64,000 nucleotides of DNA, from positions 4,588,001-4,652,000 of the forward strand of contig JYIP02000003.1 of assembly GCA_001051155.2 (NCBI GenBank). Direction: 5' to 3'. The notes below the pieces were generated by a model. The model was not told the DNA's origin and ran no database searches. It was given only the letters and a program-made list of their open reading frames with translations. A program made the position numbers and the translations under genes. Of the stretch, positions 11,701 through 23,627 are shown piece by piece (position 1 is the first letter of the stretch; each line of letters opens with the position of its first letter). Origin of the DNA: Chrysoporthe austroafricana (taxonomy: Eukaryota > Ascomycota > Sordariomycetes > Diaporthales > Cryphonectriaceae).

Positions 11701-12472
11701 TCCTGGTGGATTGGGGAAGCAAAGATAGTCATGGACTCAGCTATGCTTAAGAGGACTCTTGGTTTAGCTCAAAAAGTGTAGAGCTCCCGTTTCGTGAAGG
11801 CCTTTCAAGTCTAGAAAACAGACAGGCGGTCATATTCTCCTCTCGTTGCGACCTGAGCGAACAGCTGAGACGACTCGTCCTATGCTAGTCTCTAGTCTCT
11901 ACTACTGGAACGACTCAAGTTATTATAAATAGCTTTCGTAACTTCGCGAATGTTCCTAGAAGCCTACCGGGCACATCGTATAGCTTGCTGTAGACATTGA
12001 TGGCTGCAACTTCGCTAGAATTAAAGTACCGCTTGAACCTGTCTCATTCTGGCTTGATGTTTGATGGCGTACCTAGCCGAGAAGACCTGTGGTCTTAACA
12101 TCGTCCAATGAGGCTGCACTACGGAGACGAGCAGGAAATCGTCTTTAGGCAGGCTGTAGTATCGCTAAATGATTGGCTCCATTATCTTCCCTTTTTTCTA
12201 CTATGAGCGTTGTGGGGCTGTTCAGCTAGATCATCATGCTGCGCCCCACCGAGAGCCCGTATAAGAATGTAGTCGGTCGTTGTTCTCTCGCCGCCGACCA
12301 CGATGGCTTCACCATCCCGAATCTAGCGCCCATCTACACCTTTGGTCTAGTCCCTCTGTTAGGCTTCTGCCGTTATTCCTCTTAATATCCTTTCGCTCGC
12401 TCGTAAGGACACTCTAGTTTATCGTGTAGGAGTCAAAACTTGCCTCTAGAATCCTCTATCAGCACAGCCGCG
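11701..12472. other. Intergenic region upstream of the HET gene
   Basis: About 770 bp, lower in GC than its flanks. A tataagaa box near 12260 could serve the HET gene starting at 12473. No coding pattern was recognised. Confidence 0.4.
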
Positions 12473-14324
12473 ATGCCTAGTGACGAGCCCGACATATTCC
12501 ATCACCAGCCGCTCCCGGATAGCAACACTCACATACGACTTCTCGAGGTCCTCAAGGCCAAGAAGGGCAAGGCCGTCCAGTGCGAGTTGACGGTATGGCC
12601 TATCAAGTGCGCGCCGACTTACCACGCTATCTCGTATACGTGGGGCGACGGGCGGCGCATGAAAGTTCGGAAGAATTGCGACCTTGTCTTGCGCCAGGCT
12701 GCAAACCACAGCCGCCGCCACCGCGGCTGGCGTCATGGCCGCGGCTGCCGCTACCACTGGGTCGACGCGGTCTGTATCAACCAGGCGGACCTCGAAGAGA
12801 AAAGCGGGCAGGTTCCCCTGATGGACAGGATCTATCGTAACGCCGGCCACGTCCTCGCGTGCATTGGCGAACACAAAGACGACAGTAAGCTGCTGTTCCG
12901 CATGCTGAAGCACGTAGAGAAGATCCATGAGGCGATGGTGAGGAGGACAGGCGATGCGGAACTGAAGGAGTTCCCAGCCAACTGGAGGCTATTTTACTGT
13001 GTGAGATGGCATCTGCGGTACACAAAGAGGGCACTGGAAAGAATTGACGACGCGATATCCGCTATCACCTCCAGGCCGTACTTCCAGCGCGTTTGGGTCG
13101 TGCAGGAACTACTCCTGAGTCGAGGTCTTAGCCTGTGCTGTGGAATGGCTTCCGTGCCAATTACGACACTGCAGACCTGGAGGATGATCCGGCCGTGCGA
13201 ATCTGGCTTCGAAAACCTGAAGCCGCTGAAGACAAATAGAGATGATACCATTCTCCTTACCAAAAAGACTGTAATCGGGTCAACGGACGTGTACTACCGT
13301 CTGGAAGACAGACTGTACGGGACTCGGGTGGCGAGAAGGCTGATGGTCGACTGCAGTTCAGCGAATCCCCTCCTCCAAAGACTAGGCGACTGCGAGAGCG
13401 AGTTCGAGCCAAAGTCCTTCCTCGAGGCACTCGACATCACGGAGCCTCTGGAATGTGAGGACTTGAGGGACAAAGTATATGGGATTTTGTCCGTTGTCGC
13501 CTGGGGCGGGAACAAGCCGCTTCTCCCAAATTATACTCAAGGCAAGCTCGTGCTTGCTGTCAACGTCTTTGAGAGCGTCTTCGCGGAGTTCCAGGGCTCT
13601 CGGGGTTGTGTTAGGGGTGATGTCGGCCTGTCGGCCTCATGGATCTCGAAGTTCCTCAAGCTGAACCTCGACACCGACGAGGACGTAGCCGAGGCGGTTC
13701 GTCTGCGACAGATCCCAGAACTTGCAGCCGACGATGAATTTATATCCTCGATGAGGTCAGAGGGCACAGGAGAACGTAAGAAGTTCCCGCCCGATGGAGA
13801 CGACAGGTGGAGAGCATTCCACATATTATCCGCAAACCTGTGAGTCCGTCATTCCGTGGACCTGTTCGTTAGCGATCTGACAAGATCGCAGGAATCACCA
13901 CCACTCCACCTATTCTCGTGGAAGGACCCGGCCCCCTTACTATGTTTATTGTGACTTTGCCTGGGATGGTCCAAGATATATCGTCCCGATGATCACTCGG
14001 CCGGGAGACTGGATCTTGGTAACCATCAGGAATGACTGGAACAGCTGGCATGACAGCATGTCTCTCGTTGCTCGGGAACGTGGAGATGGATATCTAGCCT
14101 TGATTGGTAGAGCCATTCCGATGGCCAGCTCGTCGCGGGCTTACTTCGAAGACTCTGCGCCTGTCAGGGTTTTCTGGGACGCTGAAGATGCCATCATCCT
14201 GTTTGGCGTGCAGCGAATTTGCGAACATGCATTTGGTCAGATGATTTATGAGCAAGAAAACATCTCGTGGGTACAATCAGGTGTCTGCAGGACGCTCCGC
14301 TCTTCCTACGCCTGCTGGAAGTAG
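12473..14324 (+). CDS. HET-domain (heterokaryon incompatibility) protein
   Basis: Exons 12473-13839 and 13892-14324 (52-nt intron) give 599 residues. The HET domain occupies roughly residues 35-215. Its three hallmark blocks are present: YHAISYTWGD, HWVDAVCINQADLEEKSGQV followed by MDRIYRNAGHV, and YFQRVWVVQELLLSRG. A sequence LRDKVYGILSVVAWG follows, and the C-terminus carries PGDWILVTI and a YLALIGRA ending typical of these proteins. HET proteins trigger programmed cell death after recognition of non-self in fungal fusion; the domain is TIR-like. The stretch between the first and second blocks is unusually rich in His and Arg (around residues 75-92). The open frame extends 11 codons upstream of the chosen ATG but without another ATG. 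It appears intact. Confidence 0.88.
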
Positions 14325-16130
14325 AACAACAGGTCTCCAAGACCTCGGAGTCAGACGCATCAAGCAGCTACAGCGAAGGCCGCAAGGGCCGTAGACCATA
14401 AATATAAACCTGGCACCCTCAGTGAAAGGGGTCGACTTTGTTGATACGGTGAGAACCCTCGAAGAAGCATATTGTCTTGTGCTTGGCCCGCCCTAGTGCT
14501 CCCGAGCCCCGCCAGAGCGCTACCTCATATCTATATCTGCCCACTGATGACACCGACGCGACCTCTGGCACATGTATAGTACTATGATAGGGTAGGGCGT
14601 TTCATCGCTAGTATTCCGGCTGCGACCCGACAAGCAGATACCATCCGCGAAATGAACGTCTGCACGCCACGAAAAAGGGGGTGTCTTGTCATAATTTAGC
14701 ACTCCCGTGAAACGAGCCGTTCGTTGGGCCATCGCCGGCTTGGCGGACGCCACAGCTGCTCCTCCCGCAGGCGCTATCCCGCCGCGACAGGTCGGAGCGG
14801 CCCTGCCAGGCGTGCGAGGCACGCCCGCGCGTCGGGGCATTGCTGATCCTGATCACGGCAGAACTCCGGGCCAGGATCCTCTCTGGTGTCCTCCTGACCG
14901 CGCATATACTGGGCCCGGCGGGGCGCACACCCTCGAGTGCTTCGGGGCGGGGGCGCCTTCAGGCTTCTTGCGGCAGTGAGCGGCTGGACGAGTGGACAGA
15001 AGGCCGGCCGAGGGAATATCACGATCTGCGCCGCATTCCTGTACTACTACTAGGTAGCGCTCGCTGATCGCTGGGCTGTGGAGCGCGCCGTCGGGGCCCG
15101 GTCCCCACCGCCGGAGGCTGCAGGCCCGCAGCTCTGCCCAGATGATATGCAGCTGAAGGGTCAGGATCGGGCTCGCACGGTGGAGACCTGCCCACGCGGG
15201 AGTCGTGTCGGTGCCGCAACTCGCTTGCGTCACTCGGGCGTGCTACTTACTCCTCGCGTACGCAGGGCGCATGTGACGACGACAGACCTTTCGTCATGGG
15301 CGGGGCCACGAGGTGTGTCTGCCGGCGGATGACAGCGACAGCCAGCTGGTGATACCGAGACGGTCGGCCGCATGTGGTACCGCCCGCAGCGAAAAGAAGA
15401 GAAAAAAAACTCTGACGAGCCGGCAGGGCTCCTGTCGCCCACGCGAGTGGTCGGCTCGGGGCTGGCTTCCATACTGGTACGCAGGTGGTCATATCGTGCG
15501 CTGGTTAAGGTTCTGAGTGTTCGGGGGGCTGCGCCGCATGACGAACCGCACAAGCCCGGTGAGGATGGACGGACTTACTGGGCAGCTGGGATGAACAAGA
15601 CCCACAGGGTCCAAAATTAGCCCGCTGCTGCATACTTAACCACACTAACTTATATGGACCGACGGGCCACACCTGTCGGACCAGGTGAGCAGGCCATGCG
15701 GATTGAAGGATGGAGGAGTCGTGGGTGCAAGTTACTCTGGTAGGATCTACTGGATCTGTCTCAGGGCCCGCTCAAGGTCGAGCGCATGCGGCCGTATGGA
15801 GGCATACTATGAATGGCCGAGTAGCGAGGGGGGGCTAAAGAGGAAGAAGGTCGTGCTGCACTTGGTCTCGAGGCCTGCGTTGCCATCGCATCGTGCCATC
15901 GTGGTACTGGAGGCGTGGTTGGGTGGAACGAGGGGGCGTGGTGAAGGAGGGCGAAAAACAGTGTGCTGGGTAGATTGTAGATTGATTGCAGGGGCCCTAC
16001 AGAAGCACGAGAGGGAGCCGTACGGTGCCTGCGGGTCCAATGAGCTGCCGGGGAGCTGCCAAGGTTTCAGGGACCCGGCAGCCTGTTGAAACACGGCAAC
16101 ACGGCGAGGTTCCCTGCCACGCTTGCCTAA

Positions 16131-16162
16131 CCTGGCAGTGCCTGGCAGTGCCTGGCAGTGCC
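16131..16162. repeat. Tandem 10-mer, about three copies
   Basis: The unit cctggcagtg is repeated three times in succession and then partly again (cc). It lies about 1.1 kb upstream of the channel gene start. Confidence 0.85.
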
Positions 16163-16739
16163 AGGCTGCCGATGGAGGGTGCCACTGGGTGCAGTGGGTG
16201 CGAGGACGGTTGGGGCCCTGGGACCCCCCCTGCAGACCCGCTAGGTTTTCTCTCTTTTTTTTCCTCCCGTGCCCCTGAACTAGACTTTTTAGCACCCACC
16301 GTGACGTGACGTGCTGCTGGTGGCGCCCTCTCTGCCTCTCTATTTTTGAGGGGGAGGGAACTGGACCCGACCGCACTGGCGACCCGTGCTGACCTGGTCT
16401 GACCACCGCCCTGGACAGGCTGCTCCATCAAAAAAGGATTGGGATCTCGATAGGACGCCTCGGCAATCTTCTGCAGCTCGCACGGTTCTTTCAACGAGCA
16501 CCGCTTTCGCTTTTCATCTGGCCCTCCTCCCCTCCCTCCTGAGCCGCCGTCGCTGCTGTGGGCCTCCACCTGAACCTGTTCGTCCCTCTCTATCCCGCGC
16601 GAAGCGACGTCTTGCGTAAAAGGCATTGCCATTGGGTTGGTCTAGTGTCTTTGTCGATCATCGCGTCCCTCCTCGCTTCGCCCTCTCCTCGCACGAAATT
16701 ACATCACGCCTGCAGGTCTTTCGCTCGCTCGTCCGCGTC

Positions 16740-16743
<4 letters not shown>

Positions 16744-16774
<31 letters not shown>
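16744..16774. repeat. (TC)n microsatellite
   Basis: About 15 uninterrupted TC dinucleotides in the probable 5' leader of the MscS gene. CT-rich tracts near the transcription start are frequent in ascomycete promoters. Confidence 0.9.
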
Positions 16775-16778
<4 letters not shown>

Positions 16779-17291
16779 AGTCGTTTAGACGGGACGCCGT
16801 TCTAGAAGCTTTGTTCGGGCAGCATCGCCAGCATACAGACTTTCCCATTTCTTTTCTCTGTGTCTTTCGCGAACGCTGTCGACAGGGCGACCACAAAGCA
16901 TTACCGTCTCTTCCCCTTGTCTCTCGGCTCGTTGTCTATCCACGGTATAGGCACAAAGGAACACGGGGACGCGTAATAGTCTCTTGCACACCTACTTGCA
17001 CTCTGATCACGGCGTCACCATCTCCACGGGCTCGTGTCCCCAGGGCGCAGTTCTGAACCGGGACCCACCCCCCACCCCCTAGGCCAGATTCCAGCCTTGT
17101 CGCGTGCTGACTCGGGCTGCTTGGTCGACCGAGGTCTAAATTTTTGGTCGGACCCTTCTCGAGACCGGATGTCTTGAGTGCTGCTCCGGATCTACACTCG
17201 TTGCATTTTCTTCTTCCTATCTAGACGCGCCCGAGACAGGTTCGAGCGCGGGTCTAAGGGAGGCTGGCTCGTGTCACCACATTGTACACCG

Positions 17292-20200
17292 ATGCCCGTG
17301 TCACCCATTTCCAACAAGATGGGCTTCCTGCCCATCAGCCAGAACAACAACCGCTCCAGTGGTGACGCCGACATCCCGCTCACACAGGTCCCGACCGCCG
17401 GCTCCGTCGGCGCCAGGAGGCAGAACCAGTCCATCGGCGACATGTCTACCATTCCCAGCAACACCTCGGAGAAGAAGGGAGGCCTGTTCCACCGGAAGAC
17501 GAAGAACGAGAAGGATGAGGCCGGCGATGACGGGGTCATCGGCCGGCGGAAGGCCGTCAAAACCCTCGGCGATGAGGGCAGGAAGGGCACCTGGGGCGAC
17601 GAGATGGGGCTGAACGCCATGGGCCGCCTCTACAACAAGATCGTCAACTTCTCGTCCATCACTCGGTACCTGGTCTACGTCGCCCCCGTCGCCCTGCTGC
17701 TGGCCATCCCGCTCATCGTCATCCCCGTCACCGGCCACCTCAACGACCTCCACGTGGGCGGTTCCGGCGCCGGCGCGCCTAAGCTGTTCTACCTGTTCCT
17801 CTGGATCGAGGTCTCGTGGCTGTCTCTGTGGGGAGGCAAGATCGTCGCGCGGCTGCTCCCCGGCATCTTCATGTTCTTCTGCGGCGTCGTTTCCTCGGGC
17901 ACTCGCAAGTACGCCACGGTCATCAGGAACCTGGAGATGCCCATCTCGCTTCTGCTGTGGGCGCTGGCCTCCTGGCTCCTCTTCAAGTACAAGTTCCAGG
18001 ACACCACCTACCAATGGGTCTATGTCATCGTGCAGATCCTGGGGTCGCTCTTTGCGTCGTCCTGCGTTCTCCTCGGCGAGAAGTTTATCATCCAGCTCAT
18101 CAGCATCTCGTACCACCAGCGCTCCTTCGCTAACCGCATCAGGGACTCTAAGAGGGAGATCTTCCTGCTCGGTCTGATGTTCGATGCCTCGAGGACCTTG
18201 TTCCCCATGTACTGCGAAGAGTTTGCCGAGGAGGACTACATCATCAACGATAGCATCGAGGCGATGCTTGTCGGCAACAAGAAGCGGCGCAGGGGCCACA
18301 AGAAGTCGGGCTCTACGACACCGATCAACCCTATGAACCTGGTCGGCGGGGTCGGACGCTTCGGCGGCAAGATCACTTCCGCGTTCGGGAACATCGCCTC
18401 CGAGATCACCGGCAAGCAGATGTTCAACCCCAACTCCGCCCACTCTGTCGTGATCGAGGCTCTCGAAAAGGTTCGCAGCTCCGAGGCCCTTGCCCGCCGC
18501 ATCTGGATGTCCTTCGTCGTGGAGGGCAAGGACGCCCTCTATATGGAGGATGTCGTTGAGGTGCTCGGACCCGGACATCATGAGGAGGCCGAGGAGTGTT
18601 TCGAGGCCGTCGACGCCGACGAGAACGGCGATATCAGCCTGGACGAGATGGTTCGCAAGGTCGTCGAGATTGGCAAGGAGAGGAAGGCCATCACGAACAG
18701 CATGAAGGATATTGGCCAGGCCCTGGCCGTTCTGGACTCGATTCTCCTCTGTATTGTGCTGGTGATCGTCGTCATTATTTTCCGTAAGTTTGGTCCCGCG
18801 CACACTCTTGCGATATCCGCGCTGACGCCTCTCAGTTTCGTTCTTCCAGAGCAGCTTCGTCAGCACGCTCTCCAGCGCGGGCACGGCCCTGATCTCGCTG
18901 TCCTTCGCGATCTCGACCACCTGCCAGGAATTCCTCGGCTCCATTATCTTCCTCTTTGTCAAGCATCCGTATGACGTCGGCGTAAGTGAATATCGGCTGT
19001 CATCTTTCGACGAGTCTTCGCTGACGTAACACCTAGGACCGCGTTGACATCAACGGTGAAAGCCTCATTGTGGAGAAGATTTCGCTCCTCTACACGATCT
19101 TCACCGACCTGAAGTCGATGCAAATCACACAGACCCCCAACATCATCCTCAACAACCTGTGGATCGACAACCTCTCGCGGTCCAAGGCCATGAAGGAATC
19201 CATCGAGGTCAACATCTCGTACGACACCTCCTTTGAGGATGTTGAGCTGCTCCGCCTTGAGATGGAGAAGTTTGTGCGCCACGCGGACAACAGCCGCGAC
19301 TTCCAGCCGGACCTGGTCATCGGAATCAGCGGTGTGGGCGACTGCGACAAGCTCACGCTCGGCATCGCTATCAAGCACAAGTCTAACTGGCACAACGAGT
19401 CCGTCCGCGCTACCCGCCGGTCCAAGTTCATGTGCGCCCTCGCCCTCGCCCTCAAGAAGGTGCCTATCTACGGTCCAGGCGGCGGTAGTGCCACGCTGGG
19501 CAGCTCGGACAACCCCGCGTACTCTGTCACCGTGGATGATGGTTTTGCTTCAAGCGCCCGCGAGGCATACGCCAAAACGGCCGATTCTGCGAGGATGGTC
19601 CCGCGCATGAAGCACTCGTCTTCCAACAAGAAGCGCCGTGGTACCGACTCCACGGCCGGCAGCAACGAACGGCCGCGACACGTCAGCGAGCAGCAGGCCG
19701 TGGCCGAACTCAACGCGCGCCCCGTGCTCGTGGGGCTGGACTCTAACTACGGCTACAACCGGGACGACAGCTCCGACGGGAACAACGGCAACAGCAACCG
19801 CGGCTCGCCGACGCTCCACTCGCGCGACGTGTCCGCGGACCGCCACAACAACGAGAACATCGAGCAGATCCGCCAGGACCTCCGCGAGGACCTCTTGCAG
19901 CGCAACTCGACCCACGGGCGCAGGAAGGCCGGCGAGACCGTGCCGCCCGCACCGCTGGGCGACGGGCAGCCCGGCTTTTCAGTCACGCGGTTCGACAGCA
20001 GGGCCAGCGCGGCGCCCGGCACGAGCACGAGCGGCCGGCAGTTCTCGTACGACGTGGTGAACCAGAGCGGCTCGCAGCCTGGCAGCGTCCGCGGCTCGCC
20101 GAGCGTCCGCGGCTCGCCGTACGTGCCGAGCCCGCGGGTCGCCGAGGCCGCGCGCGAGAGCTACGTTCCCTTCCAGGTGCAGGGCGGGCGGCTGTACCAG

Positions 20201-20494
20201 AGCCCGCCGGGCGAGGTGCAGGGCCCCCAGTTCGGCGCGGGCACGCGGGACCTGACGCGCCCGCACACGGCGACGGCGGCAGCGGCGGGGCAGGCGACGG
20301 CGAGCCACGACTATCTCTCTGCCGCGGCAGGCGGGAGCGCGAGCATGGGCGACAGGCTGGCGCCGACGAGCTCGGCGCCGTCGCAGCAGCAGCAGGCCCA
20401 CGGGGCACGCGCCCGGGGCCGCAGCGTCAGCAGTGTGGCAGCGCGGGAGGAGAGCCCCGCGGCGCTGGGAGCAAGGAAGCAGTACACAAAGTAG
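17292..20494 (+). CDS. MscS-family mechanosensitive ion channel with EF-hand
   Basis: Three exons (17292-18783, 18836-18981, 19037-20494) give 1031 residues, matching fungal Msy1/Msy2-type channels of the endoplasmic reticulum that regulate calcium entry on hypo-osmotic shock. A cytosolic N-terminus is followed by several membrane helices (for example [20 protein letters not shown] and [17 protein letters not shown]). An EF-hand with calcium-binding loop [12 protein letters not shown] lies near residues 441-452. The MscS pore block comes after it: [14 protein letters not shown], the Gly/Ala-rich helix [38 protein letters not shown], then [19 protein letters not shown] and the [13 protein letters not shown] beta domain. 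The last 350 residues are low complexity and probably disordered. The open frame runs upstream of 17292 without another ATG; an alternative Met is ten codons further in. Confidence 0.93.
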
Positions 20495-20874
20495 AGGTCG
20501 CCCGAGAGAGACCCTATGAATGACGAATTGGGAGTTCATCTCAGGGTGCGATTTCCGGATCTGGTGGTTCGGTGCAGAAAACCGGGTAATGATACCATAA
20601 TGACCTGGTTCAGTACATACCTGGTGCTAAATAAAATGGGGGGTGGTGTTACCGGATCAAAATCATTTCGGACAGATAAAGAAAGATATTAGGGGTGGGA
20701 CTGTAGATCTAGATATTGGAGCACGGGCATGCATGACATCGCCTGAGAATAGTAAGCTTATATAGCTACAAGGATAATATGAGTATCAGACATATTCTAT
20801 CCAGTGGAGCAGTATCGACGTTAATCTCATCTGAGCATTGGCATTTCGGAATCTACTCTCTAACTCAACAGGTC
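20495..20874. other. Convergent spacer
   Basis: A 380-bp AT-rich spacer between the 3' ends of the channel and dienelactone hydrolase genes. It holds their 3' UTRs and shows no coding sequence. Confidence 0.5.
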
Positions 20875-22116
20875 CTAACAGACGTGCTCCGGCGCCGGAG
20901 CGGCCCCCTCGCGCGCGCCGAGGTCGGTCTTGAGGGCGCGGCCGAACAGCTCGAGCAGGACCTCGAAGCAGGCGCGGGTGACGGCCGGGTCGTAGCGGCC
21001 CTTGCTGAGCTCGTCGCGGATGAAGGCGTGCTGGGCCCAGGCGAACTCGTGCCAGCTGAAGAGGGCGCCGGCGCCCCGCAGCGCGGCGCGGATGAGGTCG
21101 CGCCCGGCGTCCGGCACGTGCGTGTCGCGGAGGCCGAAGATCATGCTCACCTCGCCCTTCAGGCGGGGGAGGAGGTCGATGGTGTGGTTGCTGGTGGTGG
21201 TGGTGGTGAAGGAGGGGGGCGACGTGTCGGGCGCGGCGTGTGGGCCGAGCGTGCGGCTGTGCACGTCTGTTGCGAAGTAGCAGACCGTTGCCGTTATCCG
21301 GGGGTCGAGCTTTGGGGGGCGGGAGGGTTAGCTGATAACTCTATTTTTTTTTTCTTCTCCTTGTTCTAAGATTGTCGTCAAGAGATGGAGGGCCGGGTGG
21401 CTTAACATGGACAATGGTCAATCGACTCGGTGACCTGGGCCGGCCCGCCGGGGATTTTTGGATATGGTATAAAGGGACAGAGGCTGGCAGACTCACTGCG
21501 GCCCGCAGAGCAAGGTGCCCGCCCAGACACATGCCCGTCGCCCCGATGAGCCCCGTGCAGGTCGGCAGGCTCAGCAGGTAGTCGACGGTCTTGTGCGAGT
21601 CCTGGTCATAGGACTCGAGCGTCTTCACACACGCCCTGTCAGCATAAACATCCCAGCCCCGACCGCGGAGGGGCGCCTGGAGACAGACAGACAGACCTTC
21701 TTCACCTTCCACTCATTCCCCTGGTCGGTGCCCGGCACGTCGTAGGCCAGGGGCTCCGGGCCCGTGAAGTCGTGGTAGGAGCTGGGGGCGGCGACGATGT
21801 AGCCCTGGCCGGCGATCTGGCGGGCGAAGCGGGCGACGGGGCCGGTGACCTGGTAGATCTCGGAGAAGAGACAGACACCGGGGAAGCGGCTGCCGCGGGG
21901 GCTCTGCCGTCAGCTGGAGCTTTCGTATAGTGTGTACGTGTGTGTGTACGTGTGAGGTGTTGGGTGAGTTATGCGTAGAGGGTGGTGGGGGATGAGGGTA
22001 TATCCATACGCGTTGGGATACTGAGCGATGGTCGGGTGGAAGACGAAGATCCGCATGGGGCTCTCGGCCCCATTGACGGTTGTGGTCACGTCGGCGTGGA
22101 GTTCCTTGATCAGCAT
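20875..22116 (-). CDS. Dienelactone hydrolase family protein
   Basis: Four exons on the minus strand (22010-22116, 21697-21901, 21497-21622, 20875-21309) give 290 residues. The catalytic triad of carboxymethylenebutenolidase-like enzymes is visible: Cys in GATGMCLGGHLALRAA, Asp in FGLRDTHVPDAGR, and His in WAQHAFIRDE. The conserved strand GVCLFSEIYQVTGPVARFARQIAGQGYIVAAPSSYHDF precedes the triad. The family hydrolyses lactone or ester bonds, in bacteria in chloroaromatic degradation; fungal members are usually of unknown substrate. Two acceptors are inferred: intron 1 is taken to end at cagag (giving YPNAPRGSRFPG) and intron 2 at gtgaag, since only these keep the frame. The first 35 residues contain the typical MRIFVFHP strand. 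Confidence 0.85.
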
Positions 22117-23627
22117 GTTGGCGTATGGAACCGGCCGGGCAATTCAAGAGAGAGCGAGTGGTGTTGTGTGAGGAGGGCAAATGGCAGGCCGGACGGAGCT
22201 CTGCGATGTCGTCGAGATTCTGCCCCGCGGTGGGGATGTTACTAGTACCACAGTACGTACCTACTACTATGGATGTAGACAGCTACGTAGTTCAACGGCT
22301 GGGGTACCCCTGCCACCGGTGGGCAGGGGTCTAAAGTGGTGGGGCAAGGGGCAGGGCACAGGCATCCTCGGAAGGTTAATGTCAGCCTTGAAGTATCAAC
22401 CTCGAGTCCTGGAATGATCGATCACCTCTCTCCCTCTCCACGGCGTAGGTGGTTGATGAAGTGTATAAATCTGTAGGAAACCCTGGTGTGGCTGGCATGA
22501 GAAGCCTAAGCCATCTGTTTGCCCGCCCCGCCCTCTGTTGCCCCTGAGAGGTACTGTTCTACAATGCAACACTGCAGAAACCCGCGAAAGAGCCCCTCAG
22601 GTTTATTGTGTCCCCACAATCGCAGACAGATAGAAAACAATGAACTCGCGCTGAGGTCCACGCCTGCGCTCTTGCTGAGCTGCTGGGCGCCTGCTGCCAC
22701 GAGCCAGCCCTGCGGCGTGTGCTGGAGGGAGCCCGCCAGGTAACACCGCGCAGGCAGAGAGAGGCGCGCTAGGGGGGGTTGGAGGGGAGCTGCAGTCATG
22801 CCCCTAGGCTGCAGCCCTCCAGCCCACCAAGCTGGGCTCTCACCCTCCCCTCCCCACGACCAGCAGCGACCACTACCACCACCGTCACCACCACTCCCAC
22901 GCCCTTGCCCGCAAACCTGGATCGTTCAGTCATCGTAGTCTCAGGAGGCATCTCGAGACGTCCACCAGGAGGGCAGGCGGACAGACCGTTCCCCTGCAGC
23001 AGCCTGCTTCCAGCCACAAGCAGGTCGCCTTGCTCTGCCTTGACAGCAACCGTGTTTAGTCAAGCCAGGTCAGGCCAGCCTCTGCCATCGACCGCAACCT
23101 GCGGCTCGAGAGGCTGAGAAGACGGGCACGGTACATAGGGTATCATCTCCCTCCCACGGTCGCTGGACGGGGGCAGAAACGTGTCTAGGGGTTGCCTGTC
23201 TGGCGGCCTCTGTCTGTTTGACTGAGGTTGGTCCTTGGCCCTTGTTCCTGTTCTACTATCCCTTCACTCATCCACCTGATCACCACACCACACCACACCA
23301 CACCACACCACATTACAGGGCACTACAGAGCTTCAACCTCCCTCCCAGCCCGAGACAGAGGCGAGACTTCACACCGAGACTGTCTCCACCAGCGCACCCA
23401 TCTATAGTCCTATCCGTCTGGGCCCCAGCTGGCCTTCTACCCACACATATATTGACAAGCTTCGCCAGCCAGCAACACCTTCCCTCCTTCTTTACCTCTG
23501 CGATTATTTCTGCTAGCTCATTGTACGCATCTGGGCGGTGAGCAGCCAGCTGACACCTCTCACCAGCGGCACCATCGTCCCGCGCCCGCCTCCCGCCCGC
23601 GCGAGGTCCTTGAGCCCTGCTTGAGCC
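22117..23627. other. Divergent promoter region
   Basis: About 1.5 kb between the divergent dienelactone hydrolase and PARP-UBE2Q genes, containing both promoters and the probable leader of the latter. No protein was recognised. A CCACA microsatellite lies 320 bp before the PARP-UBE2Q start. Confidence 0.45.
23281..23312. repeat. (CCACA)n microsatellite
   Basis: About six tandem copies of the pentamer ccaca in the probable 5' leader of the PARP-UBE2Q gene. Confidence 0.9.

Larger units (their letters stand above)
14325..17291. other. Long intergenic region and probable long leader of the channel gene
   Basis: Nearly 3 kb with no recognisable protein. Many short GC-rich frames occur on both strands between 14.5 and 16.5 kb, but none shows a domain. 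The last kilobase is pyrimidine-rich and is likely the promoter and 5' UTR of the MscS gene, including a CT tract. Long leaders of this kind are common for fungal membrane-protein genes. Confidence 0.45.

Noticed and set aside
14520..15620. Cluster of GC-rich ORFs on both strands
   Set aside because: Mutually overlapping, compositionally biased, no recognisable domain or splice-consistent model.
17301..18962. 553-codon minus-strand open frame across the MscS gene
   Set aside because: Mirror of GC-rich coding sequence; the plus strand carries recognisable transmembrane and EF-hand motifs.
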